Shown: one piece after another, positions 40,328 to 53,058 of the stretch
How the letters are laid out: every line of letters begins with the position of its first letter
How positions within the stretch are numbered: position 1 is the first letter of the stretch
Assembly (NCBI GenBank): GCA_904063045.1
Contig: CAJFCJ010000003.1
Span: forward strand, 2,218,504-2,282,503
Direction: 5' to 3'
DNA from: Dimorphilus gyrociliatus
Taxonomy: Eukaryota; Annelida; Polychaeta; Dinophilidae
Length of the DNA stretch: 64,000 bases
Notes under the pieces: model-generated
The model's input: the letters and a program-made list of their open reading frames with translations, nothing else
Told to the model about the DNA's origin: nothing
Database searches by the model: none
Position numbers and translations under genes: made by a program

Positions 40328-43300
40328 ATGTCTATGCCAAGATACACTTTAAAACACAAAAGAACTACCTTGGAAAGGGCTGAAAAATTTATATCCGAAG
40401 TGTATTTTACAGATGTAAATCTTCATGGAAAGTAAGAATTTGATGAATATTACATAATTTCAAGAAATATTTTTTTAATTTATGAAATATTCCATAGATT
40501 GCGAAAATTTGAAAGAAATATTGAATTAATTGAGCATTATAAGGCTCCTGGAAGAATAACATTCCAACAAGCTATATCGAATAAATTTAATGCAACAAAA
40601 CTGCACGAAAGATTTGGACCAACGTAAGAAAATATTTATATTTGTTTGGAAAATATCCATAAAATAATGGATATGGTTTTAATATTATTCTTCCAGATGG
40701 AGTACGCACTGGTTTAGAATAACCTTAGAAATTCCAAAAGAACTTCAGAGTGAGGATGTCCAATTGGAATGGGATAGCGAGTCGGAAGCAATGATATGGT
40801 CAGAAGATGGGAGAGCATTACAAGGATTCACTGGTGAGAATAGGCGAAATCTATTCTTGTTACCTAAGAAAAGGTAGGTCAAGTAAGATAAAATGTAGTT
40901 CATTCTAAAAATCTTCTATAAATTTCTTAGCGGAAAGCAAATATGGTTTATTGAGATGGCTTGCAATGGTTTATTTGGGGCTGGTAATAATTCACAGATA
41001 AATCCACCAAATGAAAATAAGTATTTCGAATTGAAGAAATGTGGATTGGTCGTTTTGAATGAATTAGTTCACCAATTATGTATTGATTATCAAATTCTTA
41101 TTGATATTGTAAAAGTCAGTTGACTATAATTTTCTTGATAAATATTCATTTATAAACAAATTTTATATTTAGCAATTAGGTAAATCAACTAGATCTTACC
41201 AAGCTCTCTTTACTTTGAATAAAATGACAAACATAATTGAAGTTGGTAACGATAGATCATATGAAGAGTACATCTTGGATTAAATTTGACTATTAAACTA
41301 ATTGTTTTTGTATAAAACAGAGCTCGATCGATAGCGAAATCTTTCTATGAGGAGCATAATGGTCAGAATATTCATATGATACATGCTGTAGGAAATTGCC
41401 ATATAGACTCAGCTTGGCTTTGGCCCTACGAAGAAACGATCAGAAAATGTGCAAGGAGCTGGTCTTCGACAATTCGTTTGATGGAAAAATATCCTGATTT
41501 TACATTCGCTTGCTCTCAAGGCCAACAGGTTAGGGAATATTTTCAATAATTACTACTACAACTTACTAAATGATTATTAAATTCTGTCTAGTTTGAATGG
41601 GTTAAAGATAATTATCCTGATATATATGAAGAGATGAAAAAGTATATATCTGAGGGTAGATTTATACCTATTGGAGGAACTTGGTGTGAATTGGATGGTA
41701 ATATACCGAGTGGAGAATCATATATAAGGCAGTTCTTAATAGGTCAAAGATTTTTTAGGAAAGAGTTTAATATTACTTGCCAAGAGGTTTGTCATTTATT
41801 AATTAAATATTGGTATAATGTAAAAATAACATATTTTGCCTATAGTTTTGGTTACCCGATACTTTTGGTTATTCTGGCCAGCTACCTCAACTTATTAAAT
41901 TGGGAGGTATGACTAGATTTGTAACTCAAAAGATGAGTTGGAATATCTTTAACAAATTTCCAGTTAGTTGTTTAATATTTAAGTATATCTGTAGTTAATT
42001 GAATTGTTTGATATTTATTTGAACTAAAGCACAACACTTTTTATTGGATTGGTATCGACAACTCAAAAGTAATTTGTCACTTCCCACCAGGTGATTCCTA
42101 TACAATGGAAGGCAAAATATCAGAGGTAGTTCTTAGATCTTCAGCCCATAAACTAAATACAAAATGCTTTATTTAAAAAGTTGATAGCCACGGAAAATAA
42201 TCATAAAGATAAAGGTAGAAGTGATAGAAGTATGTATCTCTACGGATATGGAGACGGGGGTCAGGGTCCGACGTTAGTAATACAAATAAATAATAAAAAC
42301 AATTACATATGCTATCTTTGGTAGGGGTGAAATGATTGAAGTCTTAAATAGAGTGAAAGATGTTGTCGGTTTACCAAAGTAACTATTAAATGAACCAGCT
42401 ATTTGAACATTTCTTAAACATTATCATGTTTGCAGGGTAAAATATTCATCACCTACGGAATTTTTTGATGAAGTTGAATCATTTGAATCTAAAAACCTAT
42501 GTGAATGGACTGGGGAGTTGTATTTAGAAATGCACAATGGCACATATACAACGCAAGCTAAGGTGAAATAGTTTTCAATTGATAAGACAAATGATAATGT
42601 ATCTCTTTTATAGACAAAACTAGATAATAGAAAGTGTGAATTTCTTTTGAGAGATGTTGAGTTTCTATCATCTTTAGCTTGGTTGAATAAGTCTTACCAA
42701 TACCCTCATGAGGAACTCACAAGAATATGGAAGCTCTTATTACTAAATCAATTTCATGATGTTTTACCCGGTTCTTCTATTCGAATTGTTTATGAAGATG
42801 CAGCAAAATATTACAAAGATATTAAACGTTCAGGGAAAAAGCTCAAGGACTCATCTTTGGCGGCGTTTTCAAACGAAAAAGTAATTTTATAATTAAATAT
42901 TTTGGATACATATTTATTTACATACTATTCGATAAAGGATAACAAAGGCAGTGTTTTAATTAATACTTTTGGCTGGGCTCGAAAAGAAGTTGTCAGTTGG
43001 TCTGATGAAACTATTGAAAAAGCTGATTTAGAACAGGAAAAAATTCAATATGATGTTGGAGAAAGCTTAGGTATTTTTTATAAAGTAATTTTTTGCTTAA
43101 ATAACCGTGTTTTTTTCAGTTCTTGTTGATATCCCTGCTTTCACTTTTAATCCTCTATCAAAGTTGGATGTCATTCAACCAAACGAATCCAACGAAGTAA
43201 CTGTAACTAAAGATGTAAGAAATAATTTCAACTTTTTCAAATGGCTGATAATCAATATATATTCTATTTTGAAACAGGAGGATGGTAATTTTGTCATGAG

Positions 43301-44447
43301 GAATAGTTTATTAACAGCTGTAATTGATTGTGTAGGTCGAGTAATATCATTAAAACTTGCTGGTTCTGAAAGAGAAGCCATTTCTCAAAGTGATCCTGCC
43401 AATCAGTTCTTGATTTTTGATGATATACCGTTATATTGGGATGCATGGGATGTTATGGATTATCATTTGGAAACGCGAAAAACTCTTGAATCTGCCATAG
43501 AATATGCTAGAATTACAGAAAGTGGTCCAATTAGAGCTAGCTTAGTTTTTGCATTAAAAATAAGTGATTCTTCATACATTCAGCAAACCATTAAACTTGA
43601 CGCTCTCTCACCAATGCTGAAATTTGATACGATTGTACATTGGCATGAGAATAGAAAGTTCTTGAAAGTTGAATTTCCTTTGCGGGTTCATACCACTTGC
43701 GCAACTTACGAAACTCAATACGGTTTCTTAAATAGACCAAACCATCAAAATACTTCTTGGGATTCAGCCAAATTTGAAGTGTGTGGTCATAAATGGGCTG
43801 ATCTTTCTGAACACGGATTCGGTGTTTCAGTCTTAAACGATTGTAAATACGGATGGTCGACATTTGGTAATATAATGCGATTATCATTGTTTGTATTTGC
43901 TATCAAATTAAATAACAAAAGTTTAAACATTAAATAATTCCTTAAAGGCTACGATCTCCTAAAGCGCCGGATGAAACAGCAGATATGGGTATTCATCATT
44001 TTACATATGGATTAATGCCTCATAGTGGTACTTTCCAACAAGCAAATGTCATTCAACAAAGTTATAACTTGAATTGTCCTCTTGTTGAAGTGCCAACAAA
44101 GCAGGATGTTTCTGGTAAATTTGATATTGAAATATCAGAAAATGCAATCATACTGGAAAGTATTAAAAAAGCAGAGGATCACGATGCTATTGTATTCCGC
44201 TTCTATGAAAGTCACGGAAGTCACGTAACCACTAGAGTGAAATTACCCAAGATTATTAAGGATGCTAAACAGTTAGTTTTGTTTACTTTAAATAATATTT
44301 TATGGAAATAATTAATTATTAATTTACAAAAACAGCTGCAATGCTATCGAAGATATTTTTGAAGATGAATGTCTAAACTTTGACAAAGAGAATTTGGTTA
44401 TTGAATTTACACCTTTTCAAATAAGATCAGTAATGATCATATTTTAA
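40328..44447 (+). CDS. MAN2C1: MAN2C1, cytosolic alpha-mannosidase (GH38)
   Basis: About 14 exons with introns of 50-70 nt. The N-terminal domain ([20 protein letters not shown]) precedes the GH38 catalytic region. [20 protein letters not shown] carries the His-x-Asp zinc ligands, and [19 protein letters not shown], assembled across an intron near 41787-41846, carries the nucleophile Asp. [15 protein letters not shown] and [20 protein letters not shown] are family-specific, and [15 protein letters not shown] is the conserved NQFHDV block. The C-terminal beta domain includes [10 protein letters not shown] upstream and ends [10 protein letters not shown]. The enzyme trims free Man8-9GlcNAc oligosaccharides released in ER-associated degradation. 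All exon boundaries I tested agree in phase. It is tail-to-tail with XPNPEP1, 127 bp between stops. Confidence 0.95.
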
Positions 44448-44574
44448 ATGAAAATTGACAATATAAGTAATGTTTCTTCAAGTTTCCTGTATTTCTTGAA
44501 ATTTGACAAAATAAGTAAAATGATTATCACATTATATTTTGTTATGAATTCAAAAAATGTTCAAATTCTTCAAT

Positions 44575-47013
44575 TTATAATTCTTCAGTCTGAGAAACAA
44601 GCCATTTATATAAGTCATTTCTGGATTGTTTAAGCATTAACCCTCCTACAACTTCTCTACACTTTTTATGATAGGAATTTACATAATCAACCTGAAAGAA
44701 AAGCAGTTAAACCAACGTAATTATTATGAATAATTATTATTTACCTCTTCTGGAGTAAGCATTTCTTTGATTATCATTTTCTTTTGGATAGGGACCAAAG
44801 TGATTGGTTCAAATGTAAGATAACCTCTATTTCCAAAGTTGTTTTTAGTGTCTGCTTTGACGACAATTTGAAGATTTTCAATACGAATACCAAACTTTCC
44901 ATCTTCGTAGTATCCTGGTTCATTACTTAATACCATGTTTTCTTGAAGAGCCACCTCGGACGCTAATAATTTATAGCTTATCCTGCAAGGACCTTCGTGA
45001 ACATTTAGAAAGCATCCGACACCATGACCAGTCCCATGTTGGTAATCCAGTCCTCCCTCCCAAAGGTACAACCTAGCTAAGGAGTCCAGTCGACTACCCA
45101 TAACACCATTGGGAAAGACGACTTTAGTTAATGCAATGTGACCTTTCAAGACACGAGTAAAGCAATCCCTTTCAAATTCAGTTGGAGTTCCAAAGTGAAT
45201 TGTTCGCGTAACTATGGGAAAAGGAGATTGAAACACAACATATTTAAAATGTATATTTTTCAGAAGCCTTTCAATAATAGCTAAACTAACCATCTGTTGT
45301 TCCATCCTTAAATTGAGCTCCAGAGTCACAAAGATACAATTCATCTTTCGTGATTGGTCTGTTAGTTTCGGGTGTTACCTTATAGTGAATAATTGAACCA
45401 TTGGATCCGGAAGAAGATATAGTTTCGAAGCTAGGACCGACAAACTCATCTTGTTCAGCTCTGAAATTTTCTAATATTTTCGAGCCATGTAGTTCATCTA
45501 CTTTGATATTATTAGATAGCTGTTGTTCAAGCCACATAAAGTATTGACATAGAGCCACGCTATCCTTGATATGAGCTCTTCTCATGCCTTCCGCTTCAGT
45601 TTCATTTTTGTTGGCTTTCATCAAGTTTATAGGGGTTAGGCTGTTAAATAGACGATCTTCTGGTACAGCACTTGAAATAGCGTAGTTTGTCGAATCACTT
45701 AACTATATATATAAATACATGTATAAACAAAGATAGATTAAATGCCAATTTAAAAAGGAGAGTTACACAAAATCAATACAAACCCATATTTTTCCTTCAA
45801 CCTCTTTTTCAATAAGTTGAAGTAAATCAGCTTTTATTTGCCCATACGGTTTAATCTCAACTCCTTTTAAGTGTTCTCTAACACTATTCGTCACCTTAGC
45901 CGGGTCAATGAATAGACTGTAGGAAACTATTTTTTCATAGATTATCAAGAAAATTCTAACACTTACTAAACATTTTTCACTGTTATGATGACGTATGAAA
46001 AAAATACTGGATTAAAGACAATATCCGATCCTCTTAAATTTAAAAGATAAGCTATCTCATCTAATGCAGAAAGAACCAAGATTGTTGCTCCTTCTGCTTC
46101 CATTTTGGTTCTACATTCTGCAACCTTATCTTGCCAATTTTTTCCAGCAAATTTCATATCAAGAATAGAAATTGGATTACAAGGAACAGGAGGCTGATCA
46201 GTCCAAACCTTGTCAATTAAGTTTTCTTCAACAGCAACAAGTTGCCGGTTAGCTTTATTTAGGTCATGGAATGATTTGGTCCATCCAGAGTTTGAATAAA
46301 GCCAAGGATCAACTCCAATCCGACTGTCCTTTGGCAGAACTTTTTTTAACCAAGTAGTTAAGGAGGGTGTATCAGGCAATCCATCTTTCATCAAAGTCCA
46401 ATTGTCGTCCAACTGTTGATTTGCTTGTAAATAATATCTTCCATCTGTCCATAAAGCTGCCTCCTTTTGCGTAATAACCGCCAATCCAGCACTTCCAGTA
46501 AATCCACTAATCCAAGCTCTTCTAGCATCTCTTTCGGCAATATATTCACTCTACAAAGACACAACATTTATCGAAAGAAATAAGATAATATTCGTCAAAA
46601 TCTATTTTTTGCAACTTTAAATTGGTTAACAATACAATTCGTAGGTTTAGTCTTTAGCCACTTGTGACAGTTACATTTGATTTTTGATAAAAAAAATATG
46701 GCATGATTTTGTATCGTATAGGAGCGCAGATAAAATATAACTATGATAGTGTTTTGGATATAATTTGTGTAAAAAACAAACATTTAATTGATTATCTCAT
46801 ATAATACTGTTCAATAAATTCGTTTTGCTTTTTTTTTCAAACCAGTTTCAATCTTATTCAAAAACCTCGTAGTGTAGTAATTCATTTGAATATTCAATTC
46901 ATTACCATATGAGCATCCTCCGATGGGACAATATAAGCTTGTAAACTAAATTTGGAAGATTTCATAAGCTCTCTAAGTTGTCGAAGGATTGTTGTTGTAC
47001 TTTTTCGAGACAT
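44575..47013 (-). CDS. XPNPEP1: XPNPEP1, cytosolic X-Pro aminopeptidase
   Basis: Starts at ATG 47013 (MSRKSTTTILRQLRELMKSS). A 350-nt intron follows the first exon, then SEYIAERDARRAWISGFTGS, VDPWLYSNSGWTKSF and DEIAYLLNLRGSDIVFNPVF. The pita-bread catalytic domain has the five metal ligands in order: two Asp in LYLCDSGAQFKDGTTDVTRT, His in GTGHGVGCFLNVHEGP, Glu in LSNEPGYYEDG and Glu in FGIRIENLQIVV. The last exon gives EVVGGLMLKQSRNDLYKWL and ends before 44575. The enzyme removes N-terminal residues preceding proline, using Mn2+. Length and order fit the three-domain cytosolic form; no signal peptide is seen. Confidence 0.96.
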
Positions 47014-47241
47014 CTTTAAGGAATTACAGCTCTGACGTTGCAACGAAACTAAAGAACCTTTTGAAAAGAACAAAAAAAAGTAACGACAATGTACGCCCTC
47101 TAGTTATTCTTGAAAAGTAGTGAAACAAACAATCTTTTTATTGGAGGAAACAGTTAAAATCGTCCAATATTATATTTTAAGAGTGTATCAAAATTGAATA
47201 ATAAATATAGAACAGTATTTATAAACAACAGTTAAAAAGTA

Positions 47242-49156
47242 TTATTTTTTATAAATAGCAGAACGAAGTTCATCATTATATTTAACATCCTCCATCACTA
47301 GTAAGTAAGGGAAGGGAAGGGGTCCTGGAGAAGGTGATAGCAGAGTAACACTTTCTTTATTGATATCGATTTGAGTTCTTGAAAAAGAAAAAAGAGAGAA
47401 TAATTTTACCAAACTAAAAATAAAATATGAAAAAATTTACTTACATTACAACAAATCCTGCAGCATTTGATTGAATAATTTCTTTTTCAGTATTTGCAGT
47501 AGATACACTACAAACGTGATACATAAGATTTCGACTCGGCGTTACAGAAACAACTTTCGTTTTATTATCGGCTAATGTTATTCCAACAGGCAGCATAGAT
47601 TCTGGAAGATCCGGCCCACCAATTTTAAAGAATTTTACAGAACTCCATTGAACCTTTTTGAATTAAATTCGTAATTAGTATACGGTATAATTATTTAAAC
47701 GCTAAAAAAATTAACCTCAAATGTATGTGGGTATAGAGCTTGTTCACGAGTTCCATAAAAATATTCATAGATTTTTTTATCACGAGTTGTCTCTCTTACA
47801 GTTCTTGTTCTCTCAACAACCTATATTTTCATTATAATACGTGTTTACACGTTTTAAAAGAAACTCTTAGATTAATTAACTTACTCCTCCACTTTTCTGT
47901 AGCATTATAACTTTTACAAATTCAGGCATATCTCTTAATAATTCGCTGTATAATCTTTCTTGATCCAAAACAACAACAACGTCAACTATAATGAATTTAA
48001 ACTATTTAAAGAACAGAGGGAAATAATTTTGCGAATGACTTCTTATTTACCCTCGAAAGCTCCTGCAGCATGAACTATTGAACGATAGCCTCCATCACGT
48101 ACCCAGCCGCACGTATTTATAACAACACCACTATAATTTGCTAATAATTTAATGGGAAAAAGAGAAAATATAGGACATTAGGAGTTGATATCTGAAAAGA
48201 ATAGAAAATGCGATTGCTTACTTTGTTCTATATTCTGCGCTCTCATTGATACTGCTTCAGCTAAACGACTAATTAGTACTTTATATAGATCAATATTGTT
48301 TTGTGGCGTAATATGACCAAAATGAAAAATTAAGGGACCTATGGAAAAAAATTTTAATTTTTAATTGCTTATGCAACCTTCAAACGAGTTTTTAGAACAA
48401 ACCGCTAAGATTATAGCCTTCTTCAATGTCTACAGGAGTTTCAATAACACTAGCTCCAATTGTTCCAGGTATACTTAAATCGGGTTGACCAACGTCTAAA
48501 TCTACAAGGATTGGAGTTCTTTTTAGTCTTGCTGCCCAACTTACCAACATTTTACATATTGTACTTTTGCCAACATCAGTTGGTCCAGCGAGCATAATCT
48601 AAAATTAATTTTTTATTATTCTGTAAATGTAAATCATTAAAAGCTTACTCTTGGTCCTCTGGACTTTTGCTCCGCTGCCTGATCTCTCATTTGCTCTAAG
48701 CCGGCATGTACATTTACATATAGAACCATTGGTGTTTCTTTGGCTCTGTAAGCTACTTCGGGTTTTCCGGTTAAGTAGAATGGAATTAAGGATAATATTT
48801 ATGTTGTCTAACACATTTTTAAAGGTAAACAAAAAAGGATATTTTAACTTTGCATTTGTCCCACGTGAAAACAGCAACTTTTCTCCCTCGATAGAATTTA
48901 TAAACACATCCCTTAACTAATTCGCTACCATAAATTTCCGCTGTTCCTTCAAGAAGCTGTAAGAATCGTTAGTGGATGAGATTTTGATAAAAATAAATTA
49001 AATGCTCTTACTTCAAGCTGTATAGGTTCGTTTACCTCTACTTCAAATCTTAATTCGCTATGAGCTTGTAAATCGTATTCAACTTTTGGCTGGATAAAGG
49101 CTATTAAGTACATATATGATTTATGTAAAATTATAACTTACTAAGTTTACGTCCAT
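47242..49156 (-). CDS. CLP1: CLP1, RNA 5'-OH polynucleotide kinase
   Basis: Exon 1 (49156-49142) encodes MDVNL. Following exons read [40 protein letters not shown] and [19 protein letters not shown]. The P-loop is GPTDVGKS (near 48575), then [20 protein letters not shown] and [16 protein letters not shown]. The end is [20 protein letters not shown] with stop at 47244-47242. This is colinear with vertebrate CLP1, a component of mRNA 3'-end cleavage factor II and of the tRNA splicing endonuclease complex. The junction KVK|LTG can only be made by removing an AT-AC intron at 48775-48842 (separate entry). Other introns are GT-AG. Confidence 0.95.
48775..48842 (-). other. U12-type AT-AC intron of CLP1
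   Basis: Read on the minus strand, the intron starts ATATCCTTTTTT at 48842 and ends CATTCTAC at 48775. The 5' end is the U12 consensus /ATATCCTT without mismatch. TATCCTTAATTCC near 48792-48784 matches the U12 branch-site consensus TTCCTTAAC closely, and its branch adenines lie about 11 nt before the 3' end, the spacing required for U12 introns. The nearest upstream AG would bring an in-frame TAA into the exon, so no GT-AG solution restores the conserved [12 protein letters not shown] reading. Confidence 0.85.
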
Positions 49157-49392
49157 CTTTATATTTACACGTTTTAAGTAGAGACGATAAAAGAGTATTT
49201 CAACGAAATAAAGCCTATGTTTTCCGAAATGTTGTTAAATTCGGAAGTTGTAAATTCGGTTAATAGTAGATTCTGCCGGTGAGAATCTCTCAACGCATGC
49301 GCATTGTACGAAACTACTTGTAGGAGCGTGTTATTTCTACTCGTTTAAACGATTCTTTCACCGGTTTTCTAGTTTCAAACTAATCAATAAAG

Positions 49393-51208
49393 ATGACTTT
49401 GGCAAGAACTGTAATCTTCAGATTGGCGGGGAAGTCAAAGGTATATATTCCAAATTAAATTGCTTAAAGTTCTCTGATATTTCGGTAAAGGAGGACGTTT
49501 CATCCCCCAGCTATAGTCATTGATAACTAAATTGTTTCTGATGAGGATATAGTATTTACTATAAATCCAAAGAGGAAATAATATAGTTACCTTTCATGTG
49601 AGATATGAAGTAGGGTGTTACACAATCGGACTATGCTCTAATTTTGAATGGAATTCAATCAAGGTCATTCTTGAAAGGCACTTATCTATACAATAGAGAG
49701 ATAAACCAAATTGAAATTATCTTGGTTCACTAATAGGTAATAGTAAGATATCCATCTTTTTTCATAGATTCCAACTCCGGCTATTTATCAAGCAAGAGGC
49801 TATGCTGAAGCCAGTAACAACAATCTTAAGGATGTTCTCTCGAACCTCGTTCCGCAACAGCAAGCACTTGTCAAGAAGTTCCGAAGCAATCATGGCGATA
49901 CCAAAGTGGGACATGTCACCGTGGATATGATGTATGGAGGAATGAGAGGAATTAAGGGCCTCGTAACGGAAACATCAGTTCTAGATCCGGAAGAAGGAAT
50001 TCGTTTCAGAGGGTACAGTATTCCTGAATGTCAAAATTTACTACCTAAAGCTCCAGGAGGAGAGGAGCCTTTACCAGAAGGTTTATTCTGGTTATTAGCC
50101 ACTGGTGATATTCCCACTGAACAACAGGTAGCAAGCATTACCGAGGAATGGAATAAGCGGGCACATTTGCCATCTCATGTTGTTACCATGTTGAACAACT
50201 TCCCCAACAATATGCACCCCATGTCCCAATTTGGAGCCGCTATTACAGCTTGCAATACTGAATCCCGCTTTGCTAGAGCTTACGCTCAAGGTGTTTCTAA
50301 GGCTAGCTACTGGGAACATGTTTATGAAGACGCTATGGACATGATTGCTAAATTGCCTACAATTGCAGCTATAATTTATAGAAATCTTTACAGAGATGGA
50401 ACAAGCGTTGGGGCAATTGATGAAAGCAAGGATTGGTCTGCCAATTTTGTGTCTATGTTAGGATATGAAGATGAAAAATTTACTGAATTAATGCGATTGT
50501 ACTTGACAATTCACTCCGATCACGAAGGAGGAAATGTCAGCGCCCATACATGTCATTTAGTTGGATCAGCTCTATCAGATCCTTATTTGTCATTTGCTGC
50601 TGGTATGAACGGTTTGGCAGGTCCACTTCACGGTCTAGCAAATCAAGAAGTACTTGTTTGGATTACCAAGCTACAAGAAGCTGTAGGAGATAATCCATCA
50701 GATGATACCATCAAGGAATTTATCTGGAATACTCTAAATTCTGGACAAGTTGTACCTGGTTACGGACATGCAGTTTTAAGAAAAACTGATCCTCGTTATA
50801 CTTGTCAACGGGAATTTGCATTGAAGCATCTTCCAAACGATGCTACGTTTAAAATTGTCGGGCAACTATACAAAATGGTACCAGATATTTTACAAGAACT
50901 TGGGAAAGTTGCTAACCCCTGGCCAAATGTGGACGCTCACAGCGGTGTCCTTCTACAGGTAAGATCTTTCTGAGAATGTGCATTAGTTGATATTTATAGA
51001 GTATAAATCTACATATTTCTCCCTTTTATATTTCAAACAGTACTACGGAATGAAGGAAATGTCTTATTATACTGTTCTGTTTGGTGTAAGCAGAGCTTTG
51101 GGCTGTATGAGCTCTTTGATATGGGATAGAGCTTTCAATTTACCTATTGAAAGACCAAAATCAATGAGCACCGAAGGCTTGATGAAACTCACGAATTTTA
51201 AACCATGA
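49393..51208 (+). CDS. CS: Citrate synthase, mitochondrial
   Basis: Three exons (49393-49440, 49768-50958, 51041-51208). The first exon [16 protein letters not shown] is basic and amphipathic, a typical mitochondrial presequence, and the second continues to the mature domain. [20 protein letters not shown] and [16 protein letters not shown] are the N-terminal landmarks. The catalytic residues are visible: His in [16 protein letters not shown], His in [15 protein letters not shown] and Asp in [12 protein letters not shown], with the oxaloacetate-binding [12 protein letters not shown]. It ends [18 protein letters not shown] plus ten or so residues. The enzyme condenses acetyl-CoA and oxaloacetate in the TCA cycle. 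The total of about 468 aa fits. It is divergent from CLP1, starts 236 bp apart. Confidence 0.98.
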
Positions 51209-52419
51209 AAGAGACAATACTGAAATAAAAAGGACTCAATATCATGTGTTAAATATAAAATAATAAGCTATCAATTGGACTATTTCAGCTCTCTCTCTCG
51301 CTATCTCTGCTATTTTAGTTAGCATTCCTGTTACAAAACGTAACGTTAAATAATTTTAGTTCTGTTCTAGAGTGTAAAGCAGAGCATGATTTTATCCTAC
51401 TGCAATCTCTGTAAAATATTGTTTGGAAAAATTAAGTATTAGATACTAAACATATTTTTCTCTAACAGTAGCACCAATTCATAGAATCTACGTGTTGGAA
51501 ATATTGTACAAAACCCTTAACAATATTTCCCTTGACCTAATAAACTCAGCTATAGTTAAATCATGTAAAATGAGGATGGTAAACAAGATATTTTATTTTT
51601 GAATTCTTTTGAAAGAAAAATATTTATCTACTAGGTCAAGATTATAAAAAGATTATAAATCTTTTGTATTTGAGAATAAAACTAGGACAACATTCCCACA
51701 GTTTGAATCATAACTATCTCGACAAAAGAGTCAATTGATAATCAAATTTATGAGCTCCATAAGTTGCAACATGTTTTTGTATAGAAAAAGGAAATGAGGC
51801 AAAAACAACCTTTCTAGGCTTAGTTTCAGGACGGTGTCCGTAACTTTGAATCCTGAATATAATTCGATCACAATTTTCATAGATACCAAATATCTCATAA
51901 AAAATAAAAAAATATTACACTTAATAATTATCTAAATAGAAAATGATATGTATGTAATTAATAGAAAAACCCAAGATCAAATTGTTGGTTTCGTAAGTAC
52001 TTCATATTTTTAGTAGGATGAATCCTCTATAGTAAAAAACTTGAGACTGTTTCCAAAAGTCGACTTATTATCGTTCAGGTATTTGACAATTTTAGTTAAA
52101 TATTCTGGATAAAAATCTTATCTGTCGTATTTTTAATACAAAGTAATAAAAATTTAATACAAAAATTAGATTCTTGGAATTTTGGTGATTTTGGCTTGGG
52201 TGTTTGTAATCTTAGCTGGACGAAAGGCTTCACTTCGATGGCTTGATAGCAGATAAAAATTGAACAATTATTCCAAATTCTCTACATTGTTGTCAATTAA
52301 GAGTTATCTTCTAGCGATAAGAAAAGTAATACGATTTCTATGATTGTTCTACAAATAAAATTATTTGCTATTTTATAAATTTTTATCGCCTTATTTTTTT
52401 TGCAGTTATTACTACAATA
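51209..52419. other. Citrate synthase 3' region, no gene seen
   Basis: 1.2 kb of AT-rich DNA after the citrate synthase stop. No frame of coding character on either strand and no RNA gene. The conserved gene block of the window ends here. Confidence 0.6.
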
Positions 52420-52536
52420 ATGGATGATATTTCTTCTCTCTTGTACTATTTTATATTGATACCTGTTACCATACCTGTATTTCTATTTTTTATCACATTA
52501 GCTTGGATTGGAAAGAGGTTATTTACGAATAATTAG
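52420..52536 (+). CDS. Candidate 38-aa single-pass membrane micropeptide
   Basis: ATG 52420 opens MDDISSLLYYFILIPVTIPV, continues through a hydrophobic helix (residues about 8-30) to WIGKRLFTNN and stops at 52536. A good acceptor (T8 GCAG) ends 15 nt before the ATG, as if a 5' UTR intron precedes it. The order (acidic start, one 23-residue helix, basic-aromatic end) is that of short tail-anchored regulators such as the SERCA-binding peptides, but there is no sequence identity I recognise. A second short open frame (MSYLFDLYNSTQPIVIVLYI) lies at 52808 behind another acceptor and may belong to the same locus. Confidence 0.4.
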   Translation: MDDISSLLYYFILIPVTIPVFLFFITLAWIGKRLFTNN

Positions 52537-53058
52537 TTTTTGGCAATCTTCCATCAAACATACTTAGTTATGACTGTTTTCTATTAAAATTTTTCTATCT
52601 AAAAAAAAAAAGACGAATAAATAAATTGTTTTAAACGATTACATAAGTACTTGGGTGCTTACAATAAAATGTAATTGTCTTTTTTTGCGTTCATGCGAAG
52701 TAAGGTCTAAAACACATCTCATACTGAGTTACATGATTGAGTCTACTTTATTTTCTTATAAAATATATGTAGAATAATAGAATTACTAATCATTTTTTTC
52801 TAGCCCAATGTCTTATCTATTCGATTTATATAATTCTACTCAACCTATAGTTATTGTTCTCTATATCAGCGTAAGTTTTAAAAACACTTATGTGGTATAG
52901 TATTGTTTTAACACTACTCAACAATTCTTTTATACCACTGTGGTGTTATTTGGTTATCTTGTAAGTTTAATTATTTTTTTCTTACTAGTTTTCCAACGAA
53001 ATTCTTTTTTTTTTGTGTTTTAAAAAATAATTTATTAAGATTAGAAGAAAATAAAATA

